Part shown: piece by piece, positions 34,651 through 43,173 of the stretch
How positions within the stretch are numbered: position 1 is the first letter of the stretch
How the letters are laid out: every line of letters begins with the position of its first letter
Origin: Nannocystis punicea
GTDB lineage: Bacteria; Myxococcota_A; Polyangia; Nannocystales; Nannocystaceae
Assembly: GCF_026965555.1 (NCBI RefSeq)
Contig: NZ_CP114040.1
Span: 744,001 to 808,000, forward strand
Length of the DNA stretch: 64,000 nt
Direction: 5' to 3'
The notes under the pieces: generated by a model
Seen by the model: the letters and a program-made list of their open reading frames with translations, nothing else
What the model was told of the DNA's origin: nothing
Databases searched by the model: none
Made by a program: the position numbers and the translations under genes

Positions 34651-35001
34651 CGCTCGCTCTCCTCGTACTGCCGAAATGTGGGCGGAGCTTCGCACGCCCC
34701 GCATGGGCGACCAACCGCAGGGCGGTGACATTGGCGGTACGTCACGGGAGCGGTGGTTCGCGAGCGCGCGCTTTCGTGGCGGTGGCGAGGGACCGCGAGA
34801 ATGTCGTGAGCGGGCCGACGCGCCGGGGGTGCGCTTCGCGGCGAACGAGGATTCACCGGCGCAGGAGTGGGGCGACGTCTCGGGGTCGTCCCCAGGCGCG
34901 ATTTCGAAGCGCGTCGTGGTGTATCCTCGGCGGGCGATCGAGGGCGCTCCCGAGTCGTGGCATTGACCTCGACCGCAGGGCCGCCCGGGCGCCGAGGTGC
35001 C
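34651..35001. other. intergenic region between divergent genes
   Basis: 351 bases holding the 5' regions of the decarboxylase (leftward) and a membrane protein (rightward). The 34660-34730 part probably holds the decarboxylase promoter. I see no repeat, hairpin or convincing small gene. Confidence 0.4.
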
Positions 35002-35745
35002 ATGCCGGACAGCGAGCGAACCCGCGGTTTCCAGGGCCTTCATTCCGGGGACGCTGTCCGGGCGGTGCTGCCGTTCCTCATCGTCGCCGGCCTCGCCAGG
35101 TTCCTGCTGTTCAGCGGGAGCTTCCGCATGGACCCGCCCGGGTGGATTTATTTTTCGCTCATCAGCGCGGGGCTGGTGATCAGCGGGGTCCGGATCTTCG
35201 GCCTCGAGGCGCTGCGGCCCCGCGATCCCGCGATCATCATCACGCGGACGCGCGACCTCGGCGCGGTGGTGGAGCTCATGATCGCCGGCTTCGGCGCGTT
35301 CCTGCTGTGGACGGGTCTGTTCGCGGTGATCCTGAGCGGCACCACGGAGACCTGGGGCGGCGTGCCGAGCGACAAAGTGTCGATCGAGCCCGCGGAGCTG
35401 GTCCTGGCATTGGTGATGATCGGGCTGCCCGGCTTCTTCATGGTGTACTGGCGGCCGATGTTCGTCGTCGACCTCCATGCGCGGACGATCCGCCGCTACC
35501 CGTTCGGGCGGGCGCTGGGCCTGGGGCGCAGCTTCCCGGGCAGGGAGCTGCGGATCTTCGCCGAGGGCTACTGGATCACCAACACCGGCCGGCGGCTCGG
35601 GCAGATGGTCCGCGGCACGGTCGGCAAGTACACGTTCGAGCTCGAGTTCATCTCCGGCCAGGCCGCCGCGGAGCAGGTGGCCGAGCGCGTGGCGTGGTGG
35701 GCCCGGGCCCTCGACGCGCAGGTCGCCGCCGAGGCGCAGAGTTAG
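35002..35745 (+). CDS. integral membrane protein of unknown function
   Basis: 247 residues from ATG 35002. Four probable membrane segments: AVLPFLIVAGLARFLLF (about 21-37), WIYFSLISAGLVISGVRIF, VELMIAGFGAFLLWTGLFAV and LVLALVMIGLPGFFMVYW. After these, a cytoplasmic-like tail (about 150-247) has a PH-like pattern (RTIRRYPFG, GRELRIFAEGYWITNT, YTFELEF). An in-frame extension to 34867 exists but is basic and unlike a membrane protein start. No known family. It is convergent with the next gene. Confidence 0.7.
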   Translation: MPDSERTRGFQGLHSGDAVRAVLPFLIVAGLARFLLFSGSFRMDPPGWIYFSLISAGLVISGVRIFGLEALRPRDPAIIITRTRDLGAVVELMIAGFGAFLLWTGLFAVILSGTTETWGGVPSDKVSIEPAELVLALVMIGLPGFFMVYWRPMFVVDLHARTIRRYPFGRALGLGRSFPGRELRIFAEGYWITNTGRRLGQMVRGTVGKYTFELEFISGQAAAEQVAERVAWWARALDAQVAAEAQS

Positions 35746-35760
35746 TGACGGGCAGCCGCG

Positions 35761-36126
35761 TCACTGGCTCAGCCGGAGAGTGACGGGGAAGCTCCAGAAC
35801 ACGCCGAACTGCGGATCGAGGGTGGCGGCGCCGACCGACTCGACGCCAGGCCAGATGGCGACCTCTCGCCGCAGCGCGCCGAGCGGGTCGGCCTCGTCGC
35901 CGAACGGCGGCTCGTTCCACGCGGACCCGACGAGGACGAGCACGCGCTCGCCCCGGCCGCGCGAAGGGACCGGCCTCGGCTCCGATGCGCCCAGGCTCGA
36001 GAGTCCGGCGATGACTTCGGGCTCCACGTGTCCCGCCCGCTCGATGTGTTCGACGAGGCGCCAGTCGTCCTCGAGCTGCGCGAGCGCGCGGGTGAACTCT
36101 TCCACCGTCGTCACTGCCTTCTTCAC
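35761..36126 (-). CDS. small hypothetical protein
   Basis: 121 residues from ATG 36126. It begins MKKAVTTVEEFTRALAQLED and has a middle section with VLVLVGSAWNEPPFGDEADP and a hydrophobic end FGVFWSFPVTLRLSQ. Soluble, no signal peptide, no recognised domain. Convergent with the membrane protein, 15 bases apart. Confidence 0.55.
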   Translation of the reverse strand: MKKAVTTVEEFTRALAQLEDDWRLVEHIERAGHVEPEVIAGLSSLGASEPRPVPSRGRGERVLVLVGSAWNEPPFGDEADPLGALRREVAIWPGVESVGAATLDPQFGVFWSFPVTLRLSQ

Positions 36127-36359
36127 GGCCCGACGATACCAGCGAAGTCACCAGGGCGGGGCCGCGAGCGGCGTTGCCCGCGGCGGCCCTGTTGCTCGCT
36201 CACTCGGGGGCCTTCAGCGTCGAGTGCGTCGGCGAGGACTGCACCTGCCCAAGGTCGTACTCCCGATGTTCGGCCCTGCTGGCGGTGATGAGTGTAGAGC
36301 CGGGGTGCATCGAGCCCTCCTGGAGGGCGCGGGTGCGCTGCGCACAGCGCTCGAGCTTG

Positions 36360-37499
36360 CTACTGTGACCCGGCGGCTTCGAGGGCGCGCGTCTGTTCGG
36401 AGATTCGCTGGCCTTCGGCGTCGCGCAGCGCCGCGAGCCGGGCCCGCGCCTCTTCGTCGCCGACGTGCCCGGCGAGCGCCGCGAGTCGCTCGAAGTTGTC
36501 GAAGCAGTGACCGTGACCCTGCTGCGACAGTGCGTCGGCGCGGGCGAACGCGCGAGCACTCACTCCCACCTCGTCGGCTTCCCACGCCGACTCGCCGAGC
36601 TCGAGCCAGCGCTCGAGCTGCATTCGCCATTCCCACGCGGTGCGCCCGAGTGCGGCGGCCAGCGCGGCTGCAGCGAGCATCTCGACCTCGGCTTCCTTGT
36701 GGCGCGCGGCGGCGACGAGCGTGAGGACGAGCCGATCGCGTGCGCCGAGCTCCTCGGCCGCGGACGCGCGGGCGAGCAGCGTGCGGGCGGCTGCCTCGGC
36801 GCGGTCGTGGAGGTCGAGCGCGCTCGCCCAGTGACACAGCTCGCGCAGCGCGGCGTCGTCCAGCTCTCGCCCCGAGAGCCACGCGTCGAGCAGCGCCGGC
36901 CCTTCTTCCGGCGCGAACCGGATCGCCCGATCGATCCGCGTCTCGAGCGCCTCGTCCTCCTCGCGCGCGGGGAACCACGCGGTCATGCTCGCGCGCCACT
37001 CCGCGACCTCGGCCTCCGTGTAGAGGCAGGTGCCGTCCTCGGCGAGCAACAACTCGAGTACGTCGTCTCGCAGCCGGTGCTCACTGTCGCGGACGTACGC
37101 CAGCGTCGCGGCGACGCCGGCCGCGAGCATGAACGTCCTGTCCATCCCGCAGTACGTGTCGAAGTTGGCGTGCTTGGCCTCGTTCATCTGCCACACGTCG
37201 GCGGGGTCGCCGAGGCGCGCGACCAGCCACGCGGCGAGTCGGAGCTCGTCCTCGTAGCCCTGGAACGGCGCGCGGCTGTGGGCAGCGATCTGGGCGGCGA
37301 GCAGGAAACGGGCCAACGCAGCGTCCTTCGCCGGCTGGAAGTCGTACTGCAACGCCAGCAGCAGCAGCGCCCGGTCCTCGCCGGCCGCGTCTCGACGCGA
37401 CCCCGGGTCAGCCTCGTCCTCGACCTCATGGTAGGCGAAGCGCCCGGCGTCGGCGCCCTCGCGCAATTCGGAGAGCCAGCGGCGGGCGGACTCGAGCAC
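36360..37499 (-). CDS. hypothetical helical protein (TPR-like C-terminal half)
   Basis: 379 residues from GTG 37499. N-terminal half (about 1-190) is a mixed domain with Trp, Asp and His residues; the C-terminal half (about 200-375) is Ala/Leu/Arg/Glu-rich paired helices such as LCHWASALDLHDRAEAAART, in the manner of TPR repeats. No signal peptide or membrane span. Similar sequence seems to continue upstream of the GTG (LDLAARLQYHRR) to a stop near 37580, so a rarer start further up is possible. Function unknown. Confidence 0.6.
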   Translation of the reverse strand: MLESARRWLSELREGADAGRFAYHEVEDEADPGSRRDAAGEDRALLLLALQYDFQPAKDAALARFLLAAQIAAHSRAPFQGYEDELRLAAWLVARLGDPADVWQMNEAKHANFDTYCGMDRTFMLAAGVAATLAYVRDSEHRLRDDVLELLLAEDGTCLYTEAEVAEWRASMTAWFPAREEDEALETRIDRAIRFAPEEGPALLDAWLSGRELDDAALRELCHWASALDLHDRAEAAARTLLARASAAEELGARDRLVLTLVAAARHKEAEVEMLAAAALAAALGRTAWEWRMQLERWLELGESAWEADEVGVSARAFARADALSQQGHGHCFDNFERLAALAGHVGDEEARARLAALRDAEGQRISEQTRALEAAGSQ

Positions 37500-37737
37500 G
37501 CGGCGATGGTACTGCAGGCGCGCGGCGAGGTCGAGCGTCGCCGAGGCCGCGAGGCGGACCCCTCATTACTCGGACGTGATTCGACGAGCGTTGCGAGAAC
37601 TCGCCGGACTGAGTCGTCGACTTCTACAACTGAGGGGAGAATCACTTATCATTGTAGGAGATCGTGTTTGGGTGGGGCAATCTCCCAGCGTACCCAGTGT
37701 CGTGGCGCGTCACGCACGCGACCGGCGAGCGCAGCGG

Positions 37738-37932
37738 TCAAGGCGGGGGCCCCGGCGCGGGCCACGGCCACGAGAAGGCGATGAACTTGAACCACATCAA
37801 GCAGATCACGGCGAGCAGCACGAGGCCGATGATTCCGCTCGGGTAGTAGCCCCAGTTCCGGCTGTACTGAAACGCCGGCAGCGCGGCGAACAGCGCGATC
37901 GCAAGGATGAGGACGAGCCAGAAGCCGAACAT
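37738..37932 (-). CDS. DUF3309-like small membrane protein
   Basis: 64 residues from ATG 37932 with CGGAG at about -8. Two hydrophobic segments, FWLVLILAIALFAALPAF and SGIIGLVLLAVICLMWFKFI, are linked by YSRNWGYYPSG. The YSRxWGYYPSG signature between two spans is that of the DUF3309 family, inner-membrane proteins of unknown role often found near envelope-stress genes. Here it follows the OmpA-like gene by 35 bases and is probably co-transcribed with it and with the DUF4398 lipoprotein. Confidence 0.8.
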   Translation of the reverse strand: MFGFWLVLILAIALFAALPAFQYSRNWGYYPSGIIGLVLLAVICLMWFKFIAFSWPWPAPGPPP

Positions 37933-37967
37933 GGCGGTGTCTCCGGGCAAAAAGGGCGAAGCGAACG

Positions 37968-38801
37968 TCACTGCGGCGGGGGTTGAATGACGATCTCGAC
38001 GCGGCGATTGTTGGCACGGCCCTCGGCGGTCTTGTTGCTGGCGACGGGGTCGCTCTCGCCCATGCCGCGGGCCTGGATCCGCTCGGGGGCGACGCCGTGC
38101 TCGACCAGGAAGTCGCGGACCGCCTGCGCTCGCTCCTCCGAGAGCCTCTCGTTGAAGGCATCGCTGCCCTTCGAATCCGTGTACCCCTCGACGACGAAGG
38201 TCGAGCCGGGATCGCCGGCGGCCAGAGCCTCGGCGACCTGGGTGAGGCGCGAGGTCGCCGAGGGCAGCAAGGTGGCCTTGCCGCTGACGAACAGGACGCT
38301 GCCCGAGAGGGTGACGACCGTGCCGCGCGCCTCGTCGGCGACCGCGGCGATCTCGGCGAGGGCGGCGATCGCCAGCGCCGCGCGGCGCTCGGCCTCGGCG
38401 CGCTGCTCCTGCTCGGTGGCCAGGCGGGACGCAGTGGCGGCGTTCTCCGCCTGCTCGGCGGCGAGGGCCTCGCGCGTGCGCCACAGCTCCGCGTTCCTGG
38501 CGGTCTCGACGTAATCGGCGGTGCGGCCCATCACCCGGGCGAGCTCCGCCTTGCGCGTGGCGATGTAGGCGCGGTCGCGCGTCTTCGGGGTGTTGCCCTC
38601 GACGACGAACGAGCGCTCGGCCAGCGCCAGCGAGCGGCGCGCCTCGTCGAGCTCCGCCGGGGTCTCCTGCCGGGTCGATGGATCGGCCGCCGCCTGTTGA
38701 TACGAGGCGCGGGCCTCGCGGAGCTCCTCCGGCGGCTTGTGGGCGCAGGCGACCACGACGAGGGACGCTGCGATGAACGTGAGCGGTCTTTTTGTCGACA
38801 T
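37968..38801 (-). CDS. OmpA-family peptidoglycan-binding lipoprotein
   Basis: 277 residues from ATG 38801. Lipobox LVVVAC (Cys19). Residues about 25-160 are a helical DUF4398-like region, helix-rich with Ala, Glu and Arg. The C-terminal OmpA domain (about 165-277) has the FVVEGYTDSKGSDAFNERLS core, and SEERAQAVRDFLVEHGV followed by ARGMGESDPVASNKTAEGRA NNRRVEI, with the Asp and Arg that contact peptidoglycan. The protein should tether the outer membrane to the cell wall. Its N-terminal domain resembles the lipoprotein encoded just upstream (38825-39166), and the two are 23 bases apart, suggesting joint function. Confidence 0.9.
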   Translation of the reverse strand: MSTKRPLTFIAASLVVVACAHKPPEELREARASYQQAAADPSTRQETPAELDEARRSLALAERSFVVEGNTPKTRDRAYIATRKAELARVMGRTADYVETARNAELWRTREALAAEQAENAATASRLATEQEQRAEAERRAALAIAALAEIAAVADEARGTVVTLSGSVLFVSGKATLLPSATSRLTQVAEALAAGDPGSTFVVEGYTDSKGSDAFNERLSEERAQAVRDFLVEHGVAPERIQARGMGESDPVASNKTAEGRANNRRVEIVIQPPPQ

Positions 38802-38824
38802 CAACACGAGGACCTCCGCAAAGA

Positions 38825-39166
38825 TCAGGGGTTCGGCGCAGTCGCGCCCGGGGTCGCCGCTTGCTCGGCCGCCTCTCGGGCCTTGAACGCGCGGACGAGG
38901 GCGATCGCCAGCGCCGCGTCGCTCTCGGCCCGCAGCGCCATGAGCAGGGCCCGCTCGTGCCGGCCGTTGATCATCAACGCCTTGGCCCAGGCGACCTCGT
39001 GCTGGGCGTATTCCAGGGCCTTGGACGCCTGCGGCACGTTCGCCGCGCCGAGCTGCTCGGCGGTATTGACCGAGGCGGCCGAGTCGGACAGGGCCTGCTT
39101 CGACGGCGCGGTCGCGCAGCCGACGGCGAACATGGTGAATACGAGGCTGATGAAGGGTGCTCTCAT
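38825..39166 (-). CDS. DUF4398-type lipoprotein
   Basis: 113 residues from ATG 39166. Lipobox FAVGC (Cys17). The mature part has two long helices (about 28-60 and 62-95; NVPQASKALEYAQHEVAWAK) typical of the DUF4398 family, which often pairs with OmpA-like proteins. First gene of a likely three-gene envelope operon (DUF4398, OmpA, DUF3309). Confidence 0.8.
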   Translation of the reverse strand: MRAPFISLVFTMFAVGCATAPSKQALSDSAASVNTAEQLGAANVPQASKALEYAQHEVAWAKALMINGRHERALLMALRAESDAALAIALVRAFKAREAAEQAATPGATAPNP

Positions 39167-39708
39167 GCGTACCTCCGCGGCGGAACTCGACGCACTCCAC
39201 TATGACATGAGCACGATTGCAATCAACCGGGCGCGACGGCAGCCCGTGAGAGCGAGCGAGCGGGCCGCGGTGTGCACATTCGCCGGTCGCTCGCCCGCGA
39301 CGCCGAGCTGTTCATTCGTGGTCGCCGCTGGACAGCGGGTCCTGCGGCGGTGGCGAGAGGGCGGGAGATGGGAGTCGGCGCAGCATCATGGCGGCCTCGA
39401 AGCTCGCGGTCGATCGCCGCTGTTCCTGACCGAGGCCGGCCTCACCGACGAATGGCGGCTGCACGGCACGGGGCGCTCGTTCTCCGCGGATGGCGGTCTC
39501 CGGCGGCGCGGTGGCTCGGCGGCATCTCAGACGCATTATTTCATTGCTCGACTTCCCTGCGCCGCGAGGTAGCGAGCAATAAAGTAGTGAGCGCAGGATT
39601 CCGCGGCCCTGTTGAACAATTCCACCGACCTGCCTGAACGCACATGATGGTATGTTCAGGTCGCAAAGGACAACCTGGAGTGAGGTGCGTGTGGCAACCT
39701 GAGCCGTG
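39167..39708. other. intergenic region without a recognised gene
   Basis: 542 bases between the divergent DUF4398 lipoprotein and the double kinase. Open frames exist on both strands but none shows a protein-like pattern with a ribosome site. The stretch 39560-39665 is AT-richer and may contain the kinase promoter. Confidence 0.4.
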
Positions 39709-42318
39709 ATGGACAGCTCGCCCACGCCGGTCCCGGGGACGAATCCTACGTGGCCCATCCACGCCGAGTTCGGCGCCGACCCCATCGGTGAGGTGATCGA
39801 CGACCGCTACCGCATCGTCGAGCGGCTGGCGAAGGGTGGTATGGCCCATGTGTTCCTGGCCAAGGATCTGTCGCGCAGGTGCCACGTGGCGCTCAAGCTG
39901 CTGCACCGGACCGGGCCGGAGGCGCGGCGGCGCTTCGAGGTCGAGGCCGAGGTCCTCAGCAACATCCAGCACCCGCACATCGTCCGGGCGATCGCGTTCG
40001 GGCACATGTTCGATGCGCAGCCGTACATGGCGCTCGAATACCTCGAGGGCGAGACGTTGGCGCAGCGGCTCGCTCGCGGTCCCTTGCCGTGGCGCGAGGT
40101 CGTGGAGTTCGGCGCCCAGATCGCGGGCGCCCTGCACGCGCTGCACAGCACCGGCGTGATTCACCGCGACGTCAAGCCCGACAACATCATGATCGCAGCC
40201 GGCGCCGATCGAGCCGTCGCCAGGCTGATCGATCTCGGGCTCGCAAGCGTCGGGACCCCCTTTCACGAGGCCCAGGACGCGCGATTCGCCTCGCAGGTGC
40301 CGGAGCGGCACAGGACCCAGCTCGGCCGGGCGATCGGCACGCCGGCGTATCTGCCGCCCGAGGCCGGTCTGCGCAGCGCCGAGCCGCGTCTCGACGTCTA
40401 CTCGCTCGGCGTCACTCTGTATCAGCTGTGCACGCGGAGCTTGCCCGATCTCGCGGAGATCCTGCCGATCCAGGAGGTTTGTCCCGACAGCGACGCGCCC
40501 GCCGATCTGTCGCGGCTGCTTCGCGCCGCGATCGATCCGGAGGCGGCCGAGCGCCTGCCGTCCGCAGATCACCTGCGGCGCGGGCTCGAGGCGATCCTGG
40601 CGGCGCACCCGCGGACGCCGCGGCCGCTGTTCGGCGGCTGCTACGATCGCCTCGAGGTCATCGGCGTCGGCGCGAGCGCGGTCGTCTATCGCGCTTCGGA
40701 TCGTGAGCTGTCGCGGGAGGTCGCGCTCAAGGTGCTGCGCGACGCGAGGCCGAGCGAGGACGACACGCTCCGTTTTCGTCGCGCAGCCAAGATCCTGTCG
40801 GCGCTGCGTCATCCGAACATCCCGCAAATTCATCACTTCGGCGTCCATTTTTTGAACGATCGGGCGCGGGATGAAGGGCAGCGCTTCGCGGTGATGGAGC
40901 TGTGCCGCGGCTCGCCCGCGTCCGAGTTCACGCGCCCGGGCCAGCACCTGCGAATCGACGAGGTGATGGCGGTGGGTCGGCAGCTCGCGAGCGCGCTCGC
41001 GGCGGTGCATGCGGTCGGGGTCGTCTATCGCGACCTGCACGTCGGCAACGTTCTGATCGCGCGCGGCGAAACCCCGCATGCGTGGATCTTCGACTTCGAT
41101 CAGGCGCAGGTGTCGCCCGTGTTCTATGCCCGGGTGACGGAGCGCTGGGCGACGCCGCCCGAGGATCGCGCGGAGCCGGCGAACGAGCGGCCGCTGCAGC
41201 GCATGGACTACGCACCGCCCGAGGTGCGCGCGGGGGATGCATTCACCGCGGCGAGCGACGTGTTCGCGCTGGGGCACTTGTTGTATCGCCTGCTCACCGG
41301 GCTGCGGCCGTTCCCGCCGGGAGCCGTCGAGGCGACGCCCGCACGGAAGGCGTGTCGCGGGTGTCCGCCCGGCCTCGAGCACTTGTTGCTGTCGATGCTC
41401 CGCGCCGACCCGAGTGAGCGCCCGACGCTGGCGATGGTGCAGGCAGTCCTCGAGGACGAGCAGGCGGAGCTCGAGGCGGAGCGTGATGCGGAGCGCGAGG
41501 AAGCGGCGCTCGTCGCGGCCGCGAGCGCGCCGCGAGCGACGGCGGTGAGGACGAGCGGGGGGGCGCGGGCGGAGGCAGCTCCGGGACGGAAGGTAGTGGC
41601 GAGCTCGGACGGCACGGTCTCGCTCGCTACAGGGACTTCCCCGGTTGCGGCGCTGCGAAGAGCGAGTCGCCTCGCGGTGGGGCTGGTCGCAACGCTCGGT
41701 GTCGTCGCCGCGTGGTGGTGGTTCCGGTCCGGAGAGATGCACGTCGCGCCCGCTCGTGAGCAGGCTCCCGCGGAGCACGAGGCAGCAGCGGCTCCGCCGG
41801 CGGTCTTGCTTGAGCGCGGAGAACGATCGCATCACGGCGAAAGAGACATGTCTTTTAAAAAGACACATGGCGATGGAGTCGCGCCGGTGAACGTTCCTGT
41901 CTTCGATCGGACGCCGGACGCGTCGACTTCGGAGGCCGAGAGAGACATGTCTTTAAAGACACATGAGGATAGAGCCGTGCCGGGGAAGTCATCCGAGCAG
42001 ATGCCGGATACGCCGAGCTCGGAGGTAGGCACCGCGAGGCCGCAGGGCACGGCGACGCGACCCGCTCGGTCGCGCAAGCAGGATCCTGTCGTCAGCTGGG
42101 AGGCCCGCATGCGCAAGGCCGAGGCCCGGGCGCGCCGTTGCCTCGACGCCGCGGGGGCGGAGCCGCGTCGCGTGGTCGTGACGCTGTCGCCCGGCGCGCC
42201 GGTCGAGTTCGGCGGAGTGTCCTCCAGCTCGGTCCACGCGCAGTGCCTCCGCGATGCGCTCGCGGGCCTCGACCTCCGCGATGTCCGTCGTCGACACACT
42301 TTTTTCGAAACCCCGTAG
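39709..42318 (+). CDS. Ser/Thr kinase with two tandem kinase domains and one membrane span
   Basis: 869 residues from ATG 39709 (GTG 39706 adds one). Kinase domain 1 (about 32-300): VALKLL Lys63, HRDVKPDN (152-159) and IDLGLA in place of DFG. Domain 2 (about 310-600): VALKVL Lys341, YRDLHVGN and FDFDQ where DFG is expected. The DFD variant makes the second domain a candidate pseudokinase. A membrane span (LAVGLVATLGVVAAWWW) lies near 655, followed by a linker with two copies of a palindromic insert (RDMSFKKTH, RDMSLKTH) and a C-terminal domain with two Cys (RRCLDAAG, AQCLRDAL). It is followed at nine bases by a membrane protein gene and then a lipoprotein gene, a probable signalling operon. 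Confidence 0.87.
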   Translation: MDSSPTPVPGTNPTWPIHAEFGADPIGEVIDDRYRIVERLAKGGMAHVFLAKDLSRRCHVALKLLHRTGPEARRRFEVEAEVLSNIQHPHIVRAIAFGHMFDAQPYMALEYLEGETLAQRLARGPLPWREVVEFGAQIAGALHALHSTGVIHRDVKPDNIMIAAGADRAVARLIDLGLASVGTPFHEAQDARFASQVPERHRTQLGRAIGTPAYLPPEAGLRSAEPRLDVYSLGVTLYQLCTRSLPDLAEILPIQEVCPDSDAPADLSRLLRAAIDPEAAERLPSADHLRRGLEAILAAHPRTPRPLFGGCYDRLEVIGVGASAVVYRASDRELSREVALKVLRDARPSEDDTLRFRRAAKILSALRHPNIPQIHHFGVHFLNDRARDEGQRFAVMELCRGSPASEFTRPGQHLRIDEVMAVGRQLASALAAVHAVGVVYRDLHVGNVLIARGETPHAWIFDFDQAQVSPVFYARVTERWATPPEDRAEPANERPLQRMDYAPPEVRAGDAFTAASDVFALGHLLYRLLTGLRPFPPGAVEATPARKACRGCPPGLEHLLLSMLRADPSERPTLAMVQAVLEDEQAELEAERDAEREEAALVAAASAPRATAVRTSGGARAEAAPGRKVVASSDGTVSLATGTSPVAALRRASRLAVGLVATLGVVAAWWWFRSGEMHVAPAREQAPAEHEAAAAPPAVLLERGERSHHGERDMSFKKTHGDGVAPVNVPVFDRTPDASTSEAERDMSLKTHEDRAVPGKSSEQMPDTPSSEVGTARPQGTATRPARSRKQDPVVSWEARMRKAEARARRCLDAAGAEPRRVVVTLSPGAPVEFGGVSSSSVHAQCLRDALAGLDLRDVRRRHTFFETP
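41840..41990. repeat. two copies of a palindromic insert inside the kinase gene
   Basis: AGAGACATGTCTTTTAAAAA followed by GACACATGG (about 41842-41870) and AGAGACATGTCTTTAAAGAC followed by ACATGAGG (41941-41968). Cores TGTCTTTTAAAAAGACA (41849-41865) and TGTCTTTAAAGACA (41948-41961) are palindromes. The 3' flanks also resemble each other (GATRGAG, GCCGG). Both keep the reading frame and are far AT-richer than the surrounding gene. Confidence 0.85.
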
Positions 42319-42327
42319 GAGACCGCC

Positions 42328-43152
42328 ATGCTGACTCGCATCACGCTCGCCCTCACGCTGCTCGCGCCGCCCTCGCAGAAGGACGCGGACGCTGCGTTCA
42401 ACGCCGGTGATTATCGCGAGGCGCTCGAGATGTACCTCGAGCGCGCCGCAGACCCGGAGGTGCACAGGCCCGAAGCGCTCCACGGCGCGCACGACAGCCT
42501 GATCGCCTTGCACGACGACACGACCCAGGGCGCGTATCTCTGCAGCGCGCTCGAGATGGCCCGCGATCTGCTCGCCAGCGGCGCTTTCGCCGACGAGGAG
42601 GAGCGCGCGGCGTGGGTCGAGATCGAGGCGAGGGACGCCGGCAAGAGCGAGCGCGCGGGCATCGTGTGCTCGACTGCGCCGCCGAAGGATGCGCCTCCGG
42701 CTCCGCCGACGGAGGACGATGCGGATGCCGTCGTGGAGATCCCCGCAAAGGCTCGCGCCGAGGGGCCCGCGCCGTTGCCGAGCCGCGGCGATCCGACATC
42801 GTCGGGTCGACCGCGAGGGCGGGTCATCGCCGGTGCGAGCCTCCTGGCGGCCGGGGCCGGGCTGGCCGGAGGCATGGCTGCGAGCCTCGTCGCGCGACGG
42901 CAGGCCGACGCGGCGATCGTCGTCCTCGACGGGCAGGCCACAGCGGAGGGCCGCGCGCTCTCGGAGGCAGAGCTGGCGGAGGCGAGGGCCGCCGATCGCA
43001 AATATCAAGGGCTCACGATCGCGGCCGGGGTCCTGGGCGCTGTCATGATTGTAAGCGTCCTTACAGGTTTGGCATTGCTGGCCGCACCGCCGAAAAACAC
43101 TCGCCACGCGCGCCTGCGCGTGCAGCCCGGTACACTCGTTTACTCCTTTTAA
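42328..43152 (+). CDS. membrane protein downstream of the double kinase
   Basis: 274 residues from ATG 42328, GGAG at about -7. The N-terminus is hydrophobic (LTRITLALTLLA), possibly an export signal. A TPR-like pair of helices follows (DADAAFNAGDYREALEMYLE). Two membrane segments lie near the end: VIAGASLLAAGAGLAGGMAA and TIAAGVLGAVMIVSVLTGLA. This layout (export signal, one TPR, two spans) recurs next to myxobacterial Ser/Thr kinases, where such proteins are thought to assist or be substrates; that is an inference. It starts nine bases after the kinase stop and so is likely co-transcribed. Confidence 0.75.
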   Translation: MLTRITLALTLLAPPSQKDADAAFNAGDYREALEMYLERAADPEVHRPEALHGAHDSLIALHDDTTQGAYLCSALEMARDLLASGAFADEEERAAWVEIEARDAGKSERAGIVCSTAPPKDAPPAPPTEDDADAVVEIPAKARAEGPAPLPSRGDPTSSGRPRGRVIAGASLLAAGAGLAGGMAASLVARRQADAAIVVLDGQATAEGRALSEAELAEARAADRKYQGLTIAAGVLGAVMIVSVLTGLALLAAPPKNTRHARLRVQPGTLVYSF

Positions 43153-43173
43153 AAGACATCGGAAGACGTTTTC

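Noticed and set aside
31235-34714. Single 1159-codon - strand gene
   Set aside because: It joins the hypothetical gene at 31235-32035 to the shadow frame of the decarboxylase gene; upstream residues are Arg/Pro/Ala noise.
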